From NCBI GenBank assembly GCA_900556965.1, contig USQV01000038.1, positions 1-7,601 of the forward strand: a stretch of 7,601 bases of DNA, in the 5' to 3' direction. Position numbers and translations under genes: made by a program. Under the pieces are notes generated by a model, which did no database searches, was not told the origin of the DNA, and saw only the letters and a list, made by a program, of their open reading frames with translations. The DNA is from an uncultured Clostridium sp. GTDB taxonomy: Bacteria; Bacillota_A; Clostridia; Lachnospirales; Lachnospiraceae. This document shows, piece after piece, positions 1 through 6,604 of this stretch; positions within the stretch are counted from its first letter, which is position 1, and every line of letters begins with the position of its first letter.

Positions 1-3000
1 GGTCTGTGACATTAAAATAGCTGTATGATTCAGATCATATTTTCCTGACAGCAGGGCATCCATGATCTGACCGATCACGATCAGCGACGGATAGCAGGCA
101 TCGTTATTAACAAATTTTAATCCGGTATCGACAGCGGCCTTGTCATCGTTTTTAAGAACGACAAGGTGGTAGCCGAAGCTCTGGATCGCCGGCTCGAGAA
201 GCTCAAAGTGGATCGGAGACATCTGCGGGCAGAGGATCGTATAGGTATCGCGCATTTCTTTTGTAAAGATCACACGATTGTAGGAGCTGGAAACGATATC
301 TCTCGTGTAGCGCCTCTCATCTCTGACGCGAAGTGCGGAGATCAGGGAGCGGATACGTATTCTTGCAGCTCCCAGATTGTTGACCTCGTCGATCTTTAAG
401 ACCGTATAGATCTTGCCGGAGCCGGTCAGGATATCGCTCACCTGATCGGTGGTAACGGCATCGAGGCCGCATCCGAAGGAGTTGAGCTGGATGAGATCCA
501 GATTATCCTGAGATTTAACGAAGGTGGCGGCGGCATACAGGCGGGAGTGATACATCCACTGGTCAGTTACGATAAGAGGATGTTCCACCTTTGCCAGATG
601 CGAAACGGAATCCTCGGTAAGCACGGCAAAGCCGTAGGAGGTGATCAGATCGGGGATACCGTGGTTGATCTCCGGATCCACATGATATGGTCTTCCCGCC
701 AGAACGATTCCGTGCTTTCCGCTCTCTTTGAGATAGCGGATGACCTCCTCGCCCTTATTCTCGATATCACGGCGTGCCTGCTCCAATTCCTTCCATGCCT
801 TTCTGGCAGCAGAACGCGTTTCACTCTCCGGAATACCAAATTCCTTTTTAAACTCTGCACAGAGCTGCTTTGTAAGGATCGGTTCGCTTGTAAAGGCCAT
901 AAAGGGATTCATGAAGCGAATATGCTTTTCGGCCAGCTCCTCCATATTGTTTTTGATATTTTCCGCATAGGAGGTGACCATAGGACAGTTATAATGGTTT
1001 CCGGCCCCCTCGATCTCTTTCCTTTCATACGGAATACACGGATAGAAGATGAAGGAGATGTTATTCTTTATAAGCCATGCAATATGGCCGTGGGCCAGCT
1101 TGGCCGGATAGCATTCGGATTCACTGGGGATCGTTTCAAGTCCCAGCTCATATATGTTTCGGCTCGACTGGGGAGAGAGAACGACCCGGAAACCGAGCTC
1201 TTTAAAGAAGGTAGCCCAGTATGGAAAATTCTCATACATATTGAGGACCCGCGGGATCCCCACAGTACCCCGGTGGGCTTTGTCCGCAGACAGCGGTTCA
1301 TAATCAAAGATCCGGTGATATTTATAATTGAAAAGGTTCGGAATATCGCGCTTTGCCTTTTCCACGCCAAGTCCGCGCTCGCAGCGGTTTCCGGAGATAT
1401 AACGGCGGCCGCCCTCGAACAGATTTATCGTCAGGACACAATGGTTGATACATCCGCGGCAGCGGCTCATGGAGGTCGTATAGACCAGATTTATGATTTT
1501 GTCCAGAGAAAGCATGGTAGTAGGCTCCGGATGGTTCAGATACCGCTCTCTTGCGATCAGAGCGGCGCCGAAGGCACCCATGATGCCGGCAATATCCGGA
1601 CGGATGGCATCACAGTCTGCGATCTTTTCAAAGCTTCTTAAAACGGCATCGTTATAGAAGGTGCCGCCCTGTACGACCACGTTTTTCCCCAGATCGGAGG
1701 CAGTTGTGATCTTTATTACCTTGAAAAGGGCATTTTTAATGACAGAATAGGCGAGTCCGGCGGAAATATCCGCGACAGTTGCGCCCTCCTTCTGTGCCTG
1801 TTTCACATTGGAATTCATAAATACCGTGCATCGTGTTCCGAGGTCGATCGGATTCGGGGCAAAGAGCGCTTCCTTTGCGAAGTCCTGAACACTGTAATTT
1901 AAGGATTTTGCAAAAGTCTCGATAAATGAGCCGCAGCCGGAGGAGCAGGCCTCGTTGAGCTGTACGCTGTCGACGGTGCCGTCCTTGATGCGGATACATT
2001 TCATGTCCTGTCCGCCGATATCGAGGATACAATCTACCTTCGGATCGAAAAAGGCGGCGGCATAGTAGTGGGAGATCGTTTCGACCTCTCCTTCATCGAG
2101 CATAAAGGCTGCCTTTAACAGTGCTTCGCCATAGCCGGTAGAGCAGGAACGGGCAATCACAGCATTCTTCGGCAGCAGGCTCTTGATCTCTTTTATGGAC
2201 GAGATCGCCGTTGCCAGCGGACTGCCGTTGTTGCTGCTGTAAAAGCTGTAGAGCAGGGAGCCGTCTTCCCCCACCAGTGCAATTTTTGTGGTGGTGGATC
2301 CGGCATCGATGCCTAAAAAGCAGTTGCCTTCATAGGAAGCAAGGTCGCCGCGGCGTACCTTGTGGCGGTTGTGCCGTTCGGTAAAGGCCTTGTAGTCGGC
2401 TTCGTCGCGAAACAGCGGCTCCATTCGCTTGACCTCAAATTCCATCTTGATCCCGTTTGAAAGATCCCGGATCATTTTATCAAGGGAGAATATCGGTTCG
2501 CTCTTTGCATTCATTGCTGCACCGATGGCAGCAAAAAGATGGGAATGATCCGGAGCAATGATCTGTTCTCCGCTTAAATTCAGGGTTCGGATGAAGGCAT
2601 TTCTTAATTCGGAAAGGAAATGCAGCGGGCCTCCTAAGAAGGCCACGTTTCCGCGTATCGGTTTTCCACAGGCAAGTCCGCTGATCGTCTGGTTGACGAC
2701 CGCCTGAAAGATGGATGCGGAAAGGTCTTCCCTTGTTGCTCCTTCATTGATCAGGGGCTGGATATCGGATTTTGCGAATACGCCGCAGCGTGCCGCAATG
2801 GGATAGATCGCTTTATAATTTTTGGCGTACTCATTAAGCCCTGTCGCATCGGTCTGGAGCAGGGAGGCCATCTGGTCGATAAAGGAACCGGTTCCTCCGG
2901 CACAGATACCGTTCATACGCTGGTCAATGCCGCCGGTAAAGTAAATGATCTTCGCATCTTCGCCGCCGAGCTCAATGGCCACGTCGGTCTGCGGTGCGTA

Positions 3001-3279
3001 GTCCTGGAGTGCGGTGGCTACTGCAATGACCTCCTGGACGAAGGGAATATGTAAATGACTCGACAGAGTAAGACCGCCGGAGCCTGTGATGCTCGGACGG
3101 AGTGTCAGCTCTCCGAGCTGTTCCCTGCACTTTTTTAGGAGTGAGGCCAAAGTCTCCTGGATATTGGCGAAGTGACGCTCATAGTCAGCGAATAATAGTC
3201 TGTTACCGTCATCGATAACAGCGATTTTAACTGTTGTGGAGCCGATATCGACTCCGAGACGAAATTCTTTTTTATCCAT
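1..3279 (-). CDS. 2-hydroxyacyl-CoA dehydratase activase-like protein with two BadF/BcrA ATPase domains and a DUF2229-type region (3' end outside window)
   Basis: The frame is open for 1093 codons from the ATG at 3279 to the window edge. TAA lies immediately upstream of the ATG in frame, so this is the earliest possible start. Domain 1 (about residues 6-260) begins with the ASKHA phosphate-binding motif [11 protein letters not shown] and has GGEDAK, C126 in [11 protein letters not shown] and C165 in [11 protein letters not shown]. These cysteines match in position the two that hold the subunit-bridging [4Fe-4S] cluster of the HgdC activator. Domain 2 (about 320-570) repeats the plan: DAGSTTTK at 325-332, GGQDMK, C445 and C449 in [11 protein letters not shown], and C484 in GTRCTVF. 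A Cys cluster follows at C607, C610, C614 and C633, then a DUF2229-like region with [17 protein letters not shown] and NNDACYP motifs. Known activators use ATP to push an electron into 2-hydroxyacyl-CoA dehydratases. Family members with this architecture usually exceed 1400 residues, so about 300 may be missing. The real substrate or partner is unknown, and no dehydratase subunits are in the window. Confidence 0.93.
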   Translation of the reverse strand, partial: MDKKEFRLGVDIGSTTVKIAVIDDGNRLLFADYERHFANIQETLASLLKKCREQLGELTLRPSITGSGGLTLSSHLHIPFVQEVIAVATALQDYAPQTDVAIELGGEDAKIIYFTGGIDQRMNGICAGGTGSFIDQMASLLQTDATGLNEYAKNYKAIYPIAARCGVFAKSDIQPLINEGATREDLSASIFQAVVNQTISGLACGKPIRGNVAFLGGPLHFLSELRNAFIRTLNLSGEQIIAPDHSHLFAAIGAAMNAKSEPIFSLDKMIRDLSNGIKMEFEVKRMEPLFRDEADYKAFTERHNRHKVRRGDLASYEGNCFLGIDAGSTTTKIALVGEDGSLLYSFYSSNNGSPLATAISSIKEIKSLLPKNAVIARSCSTGYGEALLKAAFMLDEGEVETISHYYAAAFFDPKVDCILDIGGQDMKCIRIKDGTVDSVQLNEACSSGCGSFIETFAKSLNYSVQDFAKEALFAPNPIDLGTRCTVFMNSNVKQAQKEGATVADISAGLAYSVIKNALFKVIKITTASDLGKNVVVQGGTFYNDAVLRSFEKIADCDAIRPDIAGIMGAFGAALIARERYLNHPEPTTMLSLDKIINLVYTTSMSRCRGCINHCVLTINLFEGGRRYISGNRCERGLGVEKAKRDIPNLFNYKYHRIFDYEPLSADKAHRGTVGIPRVLNMYENFPYWATFFKELGFRVVLSPQSSRNIYELGLETIPSESECYPAKLAHGHIAWLIKNNISFIFYPCIPYERKEIEGAGNHYNCPMVTSYAENIKNNMEELAEKHIRFMNPFMAFTSEPILTKQLCAEFKKEFGIPESETRSAARKAWKELEQARRDIENKGEEVIRYLKESGKHGIVLAGRPYHVDPEINHGIPDLITSYGFAVLTEDSVSHLAKVEHPLIVTDQWMYHSRLYAAATFVKSQDNLDLIQLNSFGCGLDAVTTDQVSDILTGSGKIYTVLKIDEVNNLGAARIRIRSLISALRVRDERRYTRDIVSSSYNRVIFTKEMRDTYTILCPQMSPIHFELLEPAIQSFGYHLVVLKNDDKAAVDTGLKFVNNDACYPSLIVIGQIMDALLSGKYDLNHTAILMSQT

Positions 3280-3300
3280 TTAAGTGGGAAAATACCCTTT

Positions 3301-3310
3301 TACCTCCTTT
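3301..3310 (-). promoter_or_regulatory. Distant Shine-Dalgarno of the activase-like gene
   Basis: The minus strand reads AAAGGAGGTA here, a near-perfect Shine-Dalgarno, but it ends about 21 bases before the ATG at 3279. No start codon in the same frame lies closer, because TAA directly precedes the ATG. A weaker AAAGGG at 3300-3295 leaves 15 bases. Between them GGG-TATTTT-CCC (3297-3286) could form a small hairpin that shortens the effective spacing. The assignment as the ribosome binding site is inference. Confidence 0.5.
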
Positions 3311-3333
3311 GTAGGATGACGCCATTCTAGCCA

Positions 3334-3362
3334 ATTATAACATAAAACGATCGGGAAGACAA
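3334..3362 (-). promoter_or_regulatory. Sigma-A promoter of the activase-like gene
   Basis: On the minus strand there is TTGTCT (3362-3357), a 17-base spacer, then TATAAT (3339-3334). TG one base upstream of the -10 gives an extended -10 (TGTTATAAT). Transcription should start near 3327, giving a leader of about 48 bases. The -35 box overlaps one arm of the inverted repeat at 3346-3409. Confidence 0.75.
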
Positions 3363-3409
3363 TGAACACAATTCCCAGAAAATTTTGTGTAAAAATGTCG
3401 AAAATCGTT
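3346..3409. repeat. Nested inverted repeat (candidate operator) between the divergent promoters
   Basis: Three arm pairs share almost the same centre, near 3378. They are AACGAT (3346-3351) with ATCGTT (3404-3409), GACA (3358-3361) with TGTC (3396-3399), and ACACAA (3366-3371) with TTGTGT (3385-3390). The arms are separated by small unpaired stretches and the central loop is 13 bases. From the predicted start sites the element is in neither mRNA, so it would act as DNA. It covers the -35 box of the minus-strand gene and ends 37 bases short of the plus-strand -35. Operator function is inference. Confidence 0.45.
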
Positions 3410-3445
3410 ATGCCAATAGAAACCGGCGATGAAACAGGAAATAGT

Positions 3446-3475
3446 TTGACAAACAGAACGGCGGGGAATTATAAT
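3446..3475 (+). promoter_or_regulatory. Consensus sigma-A promoter of the rhomboid-like gene
   Basis: Perfect TTGACA (3446-3451) and perfect TATAAT (3470-3475) are separated by 18 bases. Predicted initiation near 3482 gives a leader of about 43 bases to the ATG at 3525. It makes the upstream ATG at 3489 an unlikely start, since that would leave almost no leader. Confidence 0.85.
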
Positions 3476-3512
3476 AGCGACTACAGGAATGCAGAAGGTA
3501 CTGTATGCCCGG

Positions 3513-3520
3513 AAAGGAAG
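3513..3520 (+). promoter_or_regulatory. Ribosome binding site that fixes the rhomboid-like start at 3525
   Basis: AAAGGAAG sits a few bases before the ATG at 3525. The in-frame ATG at 3489 has no comparable purine-rich site and lies only a few bases past the predicted transcription start. Confidence 0.7.
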
Positions 3521-3524
3521 AAAG

Positions 3525-4406
3525 ATGAATAAAATTTTTAACAAGCTGGAAAGAAAATTCGGAAAGTATGCCATTCCGAATCTGATGTATTATGTGGTTA
3601 TCCTGTATGCCATCGGGATATTCGTATGCTGGCAGTCTCCGGCATTCTACTTTAATTATCTGATGCTGGATGCCAGAGCGATCCTGCACGGACAGATATG
3701 GAGGATCGTCACATTCCTGATGTGGCCTCTCTCAAATAACCCGATCCTGAATGTTCTGGTTATTTTCTGCTACTATAATCTGGGACACACTCTGGAACAT
3801 GTCTGGGGCTCCTTCCGGTTTAATGTTTACTTTTTCATGGGGATCTTTGGTCATGTACTGGCAGCGGTTATTATTTATCTGCTTTTTGGCATGGTATATC
3901 CCCTGACACCGGAATATTTGAATTTCTCCCTGTTTTTTGCTTATGCAGCTACATTTCCGGATGCACAGTTTTTGCTGTTCTATGTCATTCCCATAAAAGC
4001 CAAGTGGCTGGCGCTCTTTAACGGAGTGTACTTTATTTACGGACTAATCTTCGGCGGCACGGCAATGCGAATCGCGATCGTTATGTCCTTATTGAACTTT
4101 ATCCTCTATTGGGCTATGTCCAGAGGGTGGAAATATAACCCCAGAGAGATAAGGAGAAAACAGCAGTTTAAGGCGCAGATGCAGCAGACAGCCCAAAAGG
4201 AGAAGACCCGGGGCCGTCATCGCTGCGCCGTATGCGGGCGCACGGAGCTTGATGATCCGGAGCTCGTTTTCCGTTATTGCTCAAAGTGCGAGGGAGATCT
4301 TGAGTATTGTCAGGACCATCTGTATACACATCAACATGTAACCAGAGGCGGAATGGATCCGAGACAGGCGGAAAAGAAACCGGAGGATCCAAAACCGCTC
4401 TCTTAA
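3525..4406 (+). CDS. Rhomboid/derlin-like membrane protein, probably proteolytically inactive, with a C-terminal zinc-finger-like tail
   Basis: The protein is 293 residues from the ATG at 3525. Hydrophobic segments lie at about 20-36, 72-87, 99-122, 131-143, 147-178 (probably two spans) and 181-198, consistent with a six-helix rhomboid fold. The stretch GQIWRIVTFLMWPL at 56-69, and later LEHVWGSFRF at 90-99, recall the L1-loop/TM2 region of rhomboids and derlins (WR, then LE...GS.RF). The catalytic GxSG of active rhomboids is not present: the corresponding helix reads YLNFSLFFAYA, and the last helix has no histidine. I therefore infer a pseudoprotease. After a basic linker (202-230) comes a Cys/His tail with C234xxC237, C252xxC255, C262, H265, H269 and H271, spaced like a zinc-binding finger, then a charged, proline-rich end. 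The basic linker suggests a cytosolic tail. The role is unknown; derlin-like membrane-protein quality control or substrate binding is conceivable. The gene has its own consensus promoter and may be co-transcribed with the downstream lysA-like gene. Confidence 0.85.
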   Translation: MNKIFNKLERKFGKYAIPNLMYYVVILYAIGIFVCWQSPAFYFNYLMLDARAILHGQIWRIVTFLMWPLSNNPILNVLVIFCYYNLGHTLEHVWGSFRFNVYFFMGIFGHVLAAVIIYLLFGMVYPLTPEYLNFSLFFAYAATFPDAQFLLFYVIPIKAKWLALFNGVYFIYGLIFGGTAMRIAIVMSLLNFILYWAMSRGWKYNPREIRRKQQFKAQMQQTAQKEKTRGRHRCAVCGRTELDDPELVFRYCSKCEGDLEYCQDHLYTHQHVTRGGMDPRQAEKKPEDPKPLS

Positions 4407-4528
4407 TTGAGAGGAGGATCTGGCTGCGGTCACGGTCGGAGTGTTAAACTGCGCTAACAGGCACGAGCCGGCGGCCAATACGAATGTAATGCGGGTGGTT
4501 ACAGTAGACTGATAAAGGAGAGACACAG
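4407..4528 (+). other. GC-rich spacer/leader before the lysA-like gene, function unknown
   Basis: These 122 bases separate the rhomboid-like stop from the lysA-like start. I see no clear terminator and no convincing -10/-35 pair, so the lysA-like gene may be read from the promoter at 3446. About 56% of bases from 4421 to 4512 are G or C. A strong purine-rich SD-like run (GAGAGGAGG) lies at 4409-4417 with no ATG at a usable distance. TGTTA (4442-4446) and TAACA (4455-4459) could form a short stem with an 8-base loop, and GGC-ACGA-GCC could form a second at 4460-4469. It is too short for, and does not resemble, a lysine riboswitch. The AAAGGAG at 4514-4520, 8 bases before the ATG at 4529, is the lysA-like ribosome binding site. 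Confidence 0.5.
4441..4512 (+). CDS. Possible 23-residue leader peptide upstream of lysA (tentative)
   Basis: One frame is open from 4411 to the TGA at 4510-4512. The first usable start is GTG at 4441, giving 23 residues that begin VLNCANRHEPAAN and end MRVVTVD. An internal ATG at 4489 would give only seven residues. The stop lies directly against the lysA-like ribosome binding site (TGATAAAGGAG), the position expected of a translationally coupled leader. The local SD is weak (GGTCGGA, too close to the GTG), and the better GAGGAGG at 4411-4417 is too far away. I do not recognise the peptide. It could equally be a chance frame over a structured RNA. Confidence 0.25.
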   Translation: MLNCANRHEPAANTNVMRVVTVD

Positions 4529-5782
4529 ATGGAGAAGAAGCTTTTCGTAACCAAAGAACAATTAGAAGAAATTTCAAAGACGTATCCCACACCGTTTTAT
4601 CTGTATGATGAAAAGGGGATCCGGGAAAATGCGAAGGCACTCAAGGAGGCATTTTCATGGAATAAGGGATTTCGGGAGTATTTTGCGGTGAAGGCAACGC
4701 CGAATCCGTTTATTCTGAAGATCTTAAAGGAGCAGGGCTGCGGGACAGACTGTTCCTCCAAGACAGAGCTTATGTTGTCGGATGCCTGCGGATTTCACGG
4801 ACATGATATCATGTTCTCCTCCAATGACACGCCGCCGGAGGAATTTAAGTTTGCCGATGATATCGGTGCGATCATCAATCTGGATGACTTTACCCATATT
4901 GAGTGTGTAGAGAAGGTTCTCGGAAAGATCCCGGAAACCATCTGCTGCCGCTTTAACCCGGGCGGACTGTTTTGCATCACAACAGACATTATGGATAATC
5001 CGGGAGATGCGAAGTATGGTATGACCGAGGCCCAGATCACCGAAGCCTATAAGATCTTAAAAGCAAAGGGCGCGAAGAATTTCGGTATCCATGCTTTCCT
5101 TGCCAGCAATACAGTGACAAATGAGTATTATCCGGTTTTGGCTAAGATTCTTTTTGAGCTGGCTGTAAAGCTTAAAAAGGAGACAGGAGCCAATATCCGC
5201 TTTATCAATCTTTCCGGCGGTATCGGTATTCCGTATCATCCGGACCAGACGCCGAATGACATTAAGGTGATCGGTGAGGGAGTTAGAAAGGCCTATGAGG
5301 AGGTTATGGTTCCGGCCGGAATGGGCGATGTGGCGATCTTTACGGAGCTGGGACGCTTTATGCTTGCTCCTTATGGTGTTCTTGTGACAAGAGCGATCCA
5401 TGAAAAGCATACCTATAAGGAATACATCGGACTGGATGCCTGCGCGGCAAATCTGATGCGTCCTGCTATGTACGGCTCCTATCACCATATTACTGTTCTG
5501 GGGAAGGAAAACGCACCCTGCGACCATAAATATGACGTAACAGGCGGTCTGTGCGAAAATAACGATAAATTTGCAATCGACCGTATGCTGCCGAAAATTG
5601 ATATGGGCGATATTCTCTATATCCACGATACCGGCGCACATGGTCATGCAATGGGCTATAACTATAACGGTAAGCTGCGCTCCGCAGAGCTGCTTCTGAA
5701 GGAGGACGGCAGTGTGGAAATGATTCGCAGAGCCGAAACACCTGCTGATTATTTCGCAACATTGGATTTTACAGGCTTATAA
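4529..5782 (+). CDS. lysA: Diaminopimelate decarboxylase-like PLP enzyme (fold type III)
   Basis: The protein is 417 residues, the usual LysA length, from an ATG with AAAGGAG 8 bases upstream. LysA decarboxylates meso-diaminopimelate to lysine in the cytosol, the last step of lysine synthesis. The N-terminal alanine-racemase-type barrel begins with TPFYLYDE (21-28). It carries the PLP lysine K55 in YFAVKATPNP, CGTDCSSKTEL at 71-81 and the phosphate-binding glycine loop SGGIGIPYHP at 229-238. The C-terminal beta domain has RPAMYGSYHH (311-320), C342-E343 in GGLCENNDKF (the partner-subunit active-site Cys) and GYNYNG near 376-381. Several signatures differ from classical LysA: HxHIGS is IHAFLASN (187-194), EPGR is ELGR (273-276) and CESxD is CENND. 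It therefore belongs to a divergent branch, and another substrate (ornithine, or a carboxylated polyamine) cannot be excluded. Lysine codons are strongly AAG (28 of 34), unlike the next gene. A strong terminator follows 17 bases after the stop. Confidence 0.82.
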   Translation: MEKKLFVTKEQLEEISKTYPTPFYLYDEKGIRENAKALKEAFSWNKGFREYFAVKATPNPFILKILKEQGCGTDCSSKTELMLSDACGFHGHDIMFSSNDTPPEEFKFADDIGAIINLDDFTHIECVEKVLGKIPETICCRFNPGGLFCITTDIMDNPGDAKYGMTEAQITEAYKILKAKGAKNFGIHAFLASNTVTNEYYPVLAKILFELAVKLKKETGANIRFINLSGGIGIPYHPDQTPNDIKVIGEGVRKAYEEVMVPAGMGDVAIFTELGRFMLAPYGVLVTRAIHEKHTYKEYIGLDACAANLMRPAMYGSYHHITVLGKENAPCDHKYDVTGGLCENNDKFAIDRMLPKIDMGDILYIHDTGAHGHAMGYNYNGKLRSAELLLKEDGSVEMIRRAETPADYFATLDFTGL

Positions 5783-5799
5783 TAATTGAAGCACGAAAG

Positions 5800-5828
5800 A
5801 AAAGCAGGGTCGAAAGACTCTGCTTTTT
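5800..5828 (+). terminator. Rho-independent terminator after the lysA-like gene
   Basis: A 12-bp stem (5800-5811 with 5816-5827, one G-U pair) is closed by a GAAA tetraloop and runs into TTTTT at 5824-5828. GCAC (5791-5794) and GTGC (5829-5832) can add an outer stem. It ends only 23 bases before the next start codon, so the downstream gene is expressed by readthrough or from a promoter near the end of lysA. Confidence 0.88.
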
Positions 5829-5851
5829 GTGCCTATGGAAAGGGGCAGAGC

Positions 5852-6526
5852 ATGAACGGTATTTTGTATATGGATGTATCTGTTTTTGAGGATGTTCTGT
5901 TATATGAAAAAGGGAAAACACTGCTTTCCGCAGAACGTAGGATGTATATTGAAAAGCTGAAAAATCCGAAGACGGCAAGACTCTCTTTGGGTGCAGGTGT
6001 GCTGTTGTTTTTTGCTTTGCAGAAATGCAATTATACAGAGCAGCTAGAGAAAATCAAAAAAACACCCTTGGGAAAGCCATATTTGAAGGGAATTGATTTT
6101 CAGTTCAACCTGTCTCATTCGGGAACGTATGCGCTTTGTGCCTACAGCAACAGGAATATCGGCGCGGATTTACAGCAGATGAAAGAGAAGCTTCCCGAAA
6201 AAACCGAAAAAATCTTATCGAAGGACGAAACATCTTTTCTGGCAAAATTTACGCAGCCGGAACAAACACAGCTGTTTTATCGACTTTGGGCAAGAAAGGA
6301 AAGCCTTATTAAATGGGATGGCAGGGGACTTCGCTTGCCCTTGCAGGAAATTTCTTTTATCAAAAACGGAACCCTGACAGACATCCTGGAATGGGAGGAT
6401 AAGACCTTATATTTCAAGGAATATCCGAAAATCAACGAGAACTACGCTGCTTGCATCTGTAAAGAGGGCGCGGATTTTGCGCTGAATGCAGAGGAAATAA
6501 CTGCAGAAATGTTAAAAATTTTTTAA
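5852..6526 (+). CDS. Sfp-type 4'-phosphopantetheinyl transferase
   Basis: The protein is 224 residues, typical of the Sfp/Gsp group (about 220-240) and much longer than AcpS. It transfers the phosphopantetheine arm of CoA to a serine of acyl, peptidyl or aryl carrier proteins in the cytosol. Motifs appear in order: GKPYLKG (74-80), FNLSHSG (85-91, CoA-binding), NIGADLQ (102-108) with Mg ligand D106 and Q108, and LWARKESLIKWDGRGL (145-160) with E150 and K154. These correspond to D107, E109 and E151 of Sfp; Gln at the middle position is common in the family. The ATG at 5852 has AGGGG 6 bases upstream. A TTG further up at 5786 would place the terminator hairpin inside the coding sequence and is rejected. 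The window holds no NRPS, PKS or carrier-protein gene, so its target is unknown. Its lysine codons favour AAA (16 of 25), unlike the lysA-like gene. No terminator follows; the next gene has its own promoter. Confidence 0.9.
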   Translation: MNGILYMDVSVFEDVLLYEKGKTLLSAERRMYIEKLKNPKTARLSLGAGVLLFFALQKCNYTEQLEKIKKTPLGKPYLKGIDFQFNLSHSGTYALCAYSNRNIGADLQQMKEKLPEKTEKILSKDETSFLAKFTQPEQTQLFYRLWARKESLIKWDGRGLRLPLQEISFIKNGTLTDILEWEDKTLYFKEYPKINENYAACICKEGADFALNAEEITAEMLKIF

Positions 6527-6541
6527 AAATATGAATTTTCG

Positions 6542-6570
6542 TTGAAATATTTCAGATAAATCCTTATAAT
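6542..6570 (+). promoter_or_regulatory. Sigma-A promoter of the M23 hydrolase gene
   Basis: TTGAAA (6542-6547), a 17-base spacer, then perfect TATAAT (6565-6570). The AT-rich run at 6514-6530 just upstream resembles an UP element, though it overlaps the end of the previous gene. A perfect 10-base palindrome GAAATATTTC (6544-6553) overlaps the -35 box. Predicted start is near 6577, with TGAGGT (6593-6598) 6 bases before the ATG at 6605. Confidence 0.85.
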
Positions 6571-6604
6571 AAGAGGATAAAGATTGAAAATATGAGGTTA
6601 TAAT

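Noticed and set aside
547..1641. Open frame of 364 codons on the plus strand
   Set aside because: It lies wholly antisense to the activase-like gene, whose motifs are unmistakable. The translation has no recognisable family, and I saw no ribosome binding site or promoter.
3489..3524. Upstream in-frame ATG of the rhomboid-like gene, adding 12 residues
   Set aside because: It is only a few bases past the predicted transcription start and lacks a ribosome binding site, whereas the ATG at 3525 has AAAGGAAG.
4462..4490. Separate promoter for the lysA-like gene (TGTAAT at 4485-4490)
   Set aside because: The sequence at the right distance upstream (CACGAG) does not resemble a -35 box, and there is no extended -10.
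4407..4528. Lysine riboswitch (L box) before the lysA-like gene
   Set aside because: The spacer is shorter than the roughly 170-base L-box aptamer and I find none of its helices or an expression platform.
5057..5647. Open frame of 196 codons on the minus strand inside the lysA-like gene
   Set aside because: It is a shadow of the conserved plus-strand LysA coding sequence; no motif supports it.
5786..5851. TTG start for the phosphopantetheinyl transferase, adding 22 residues
   Set aside because: It would put the intrinsic terminator inside the coding region. The ATG at 5852 has a good AGGGG site, and the family aligns from there.
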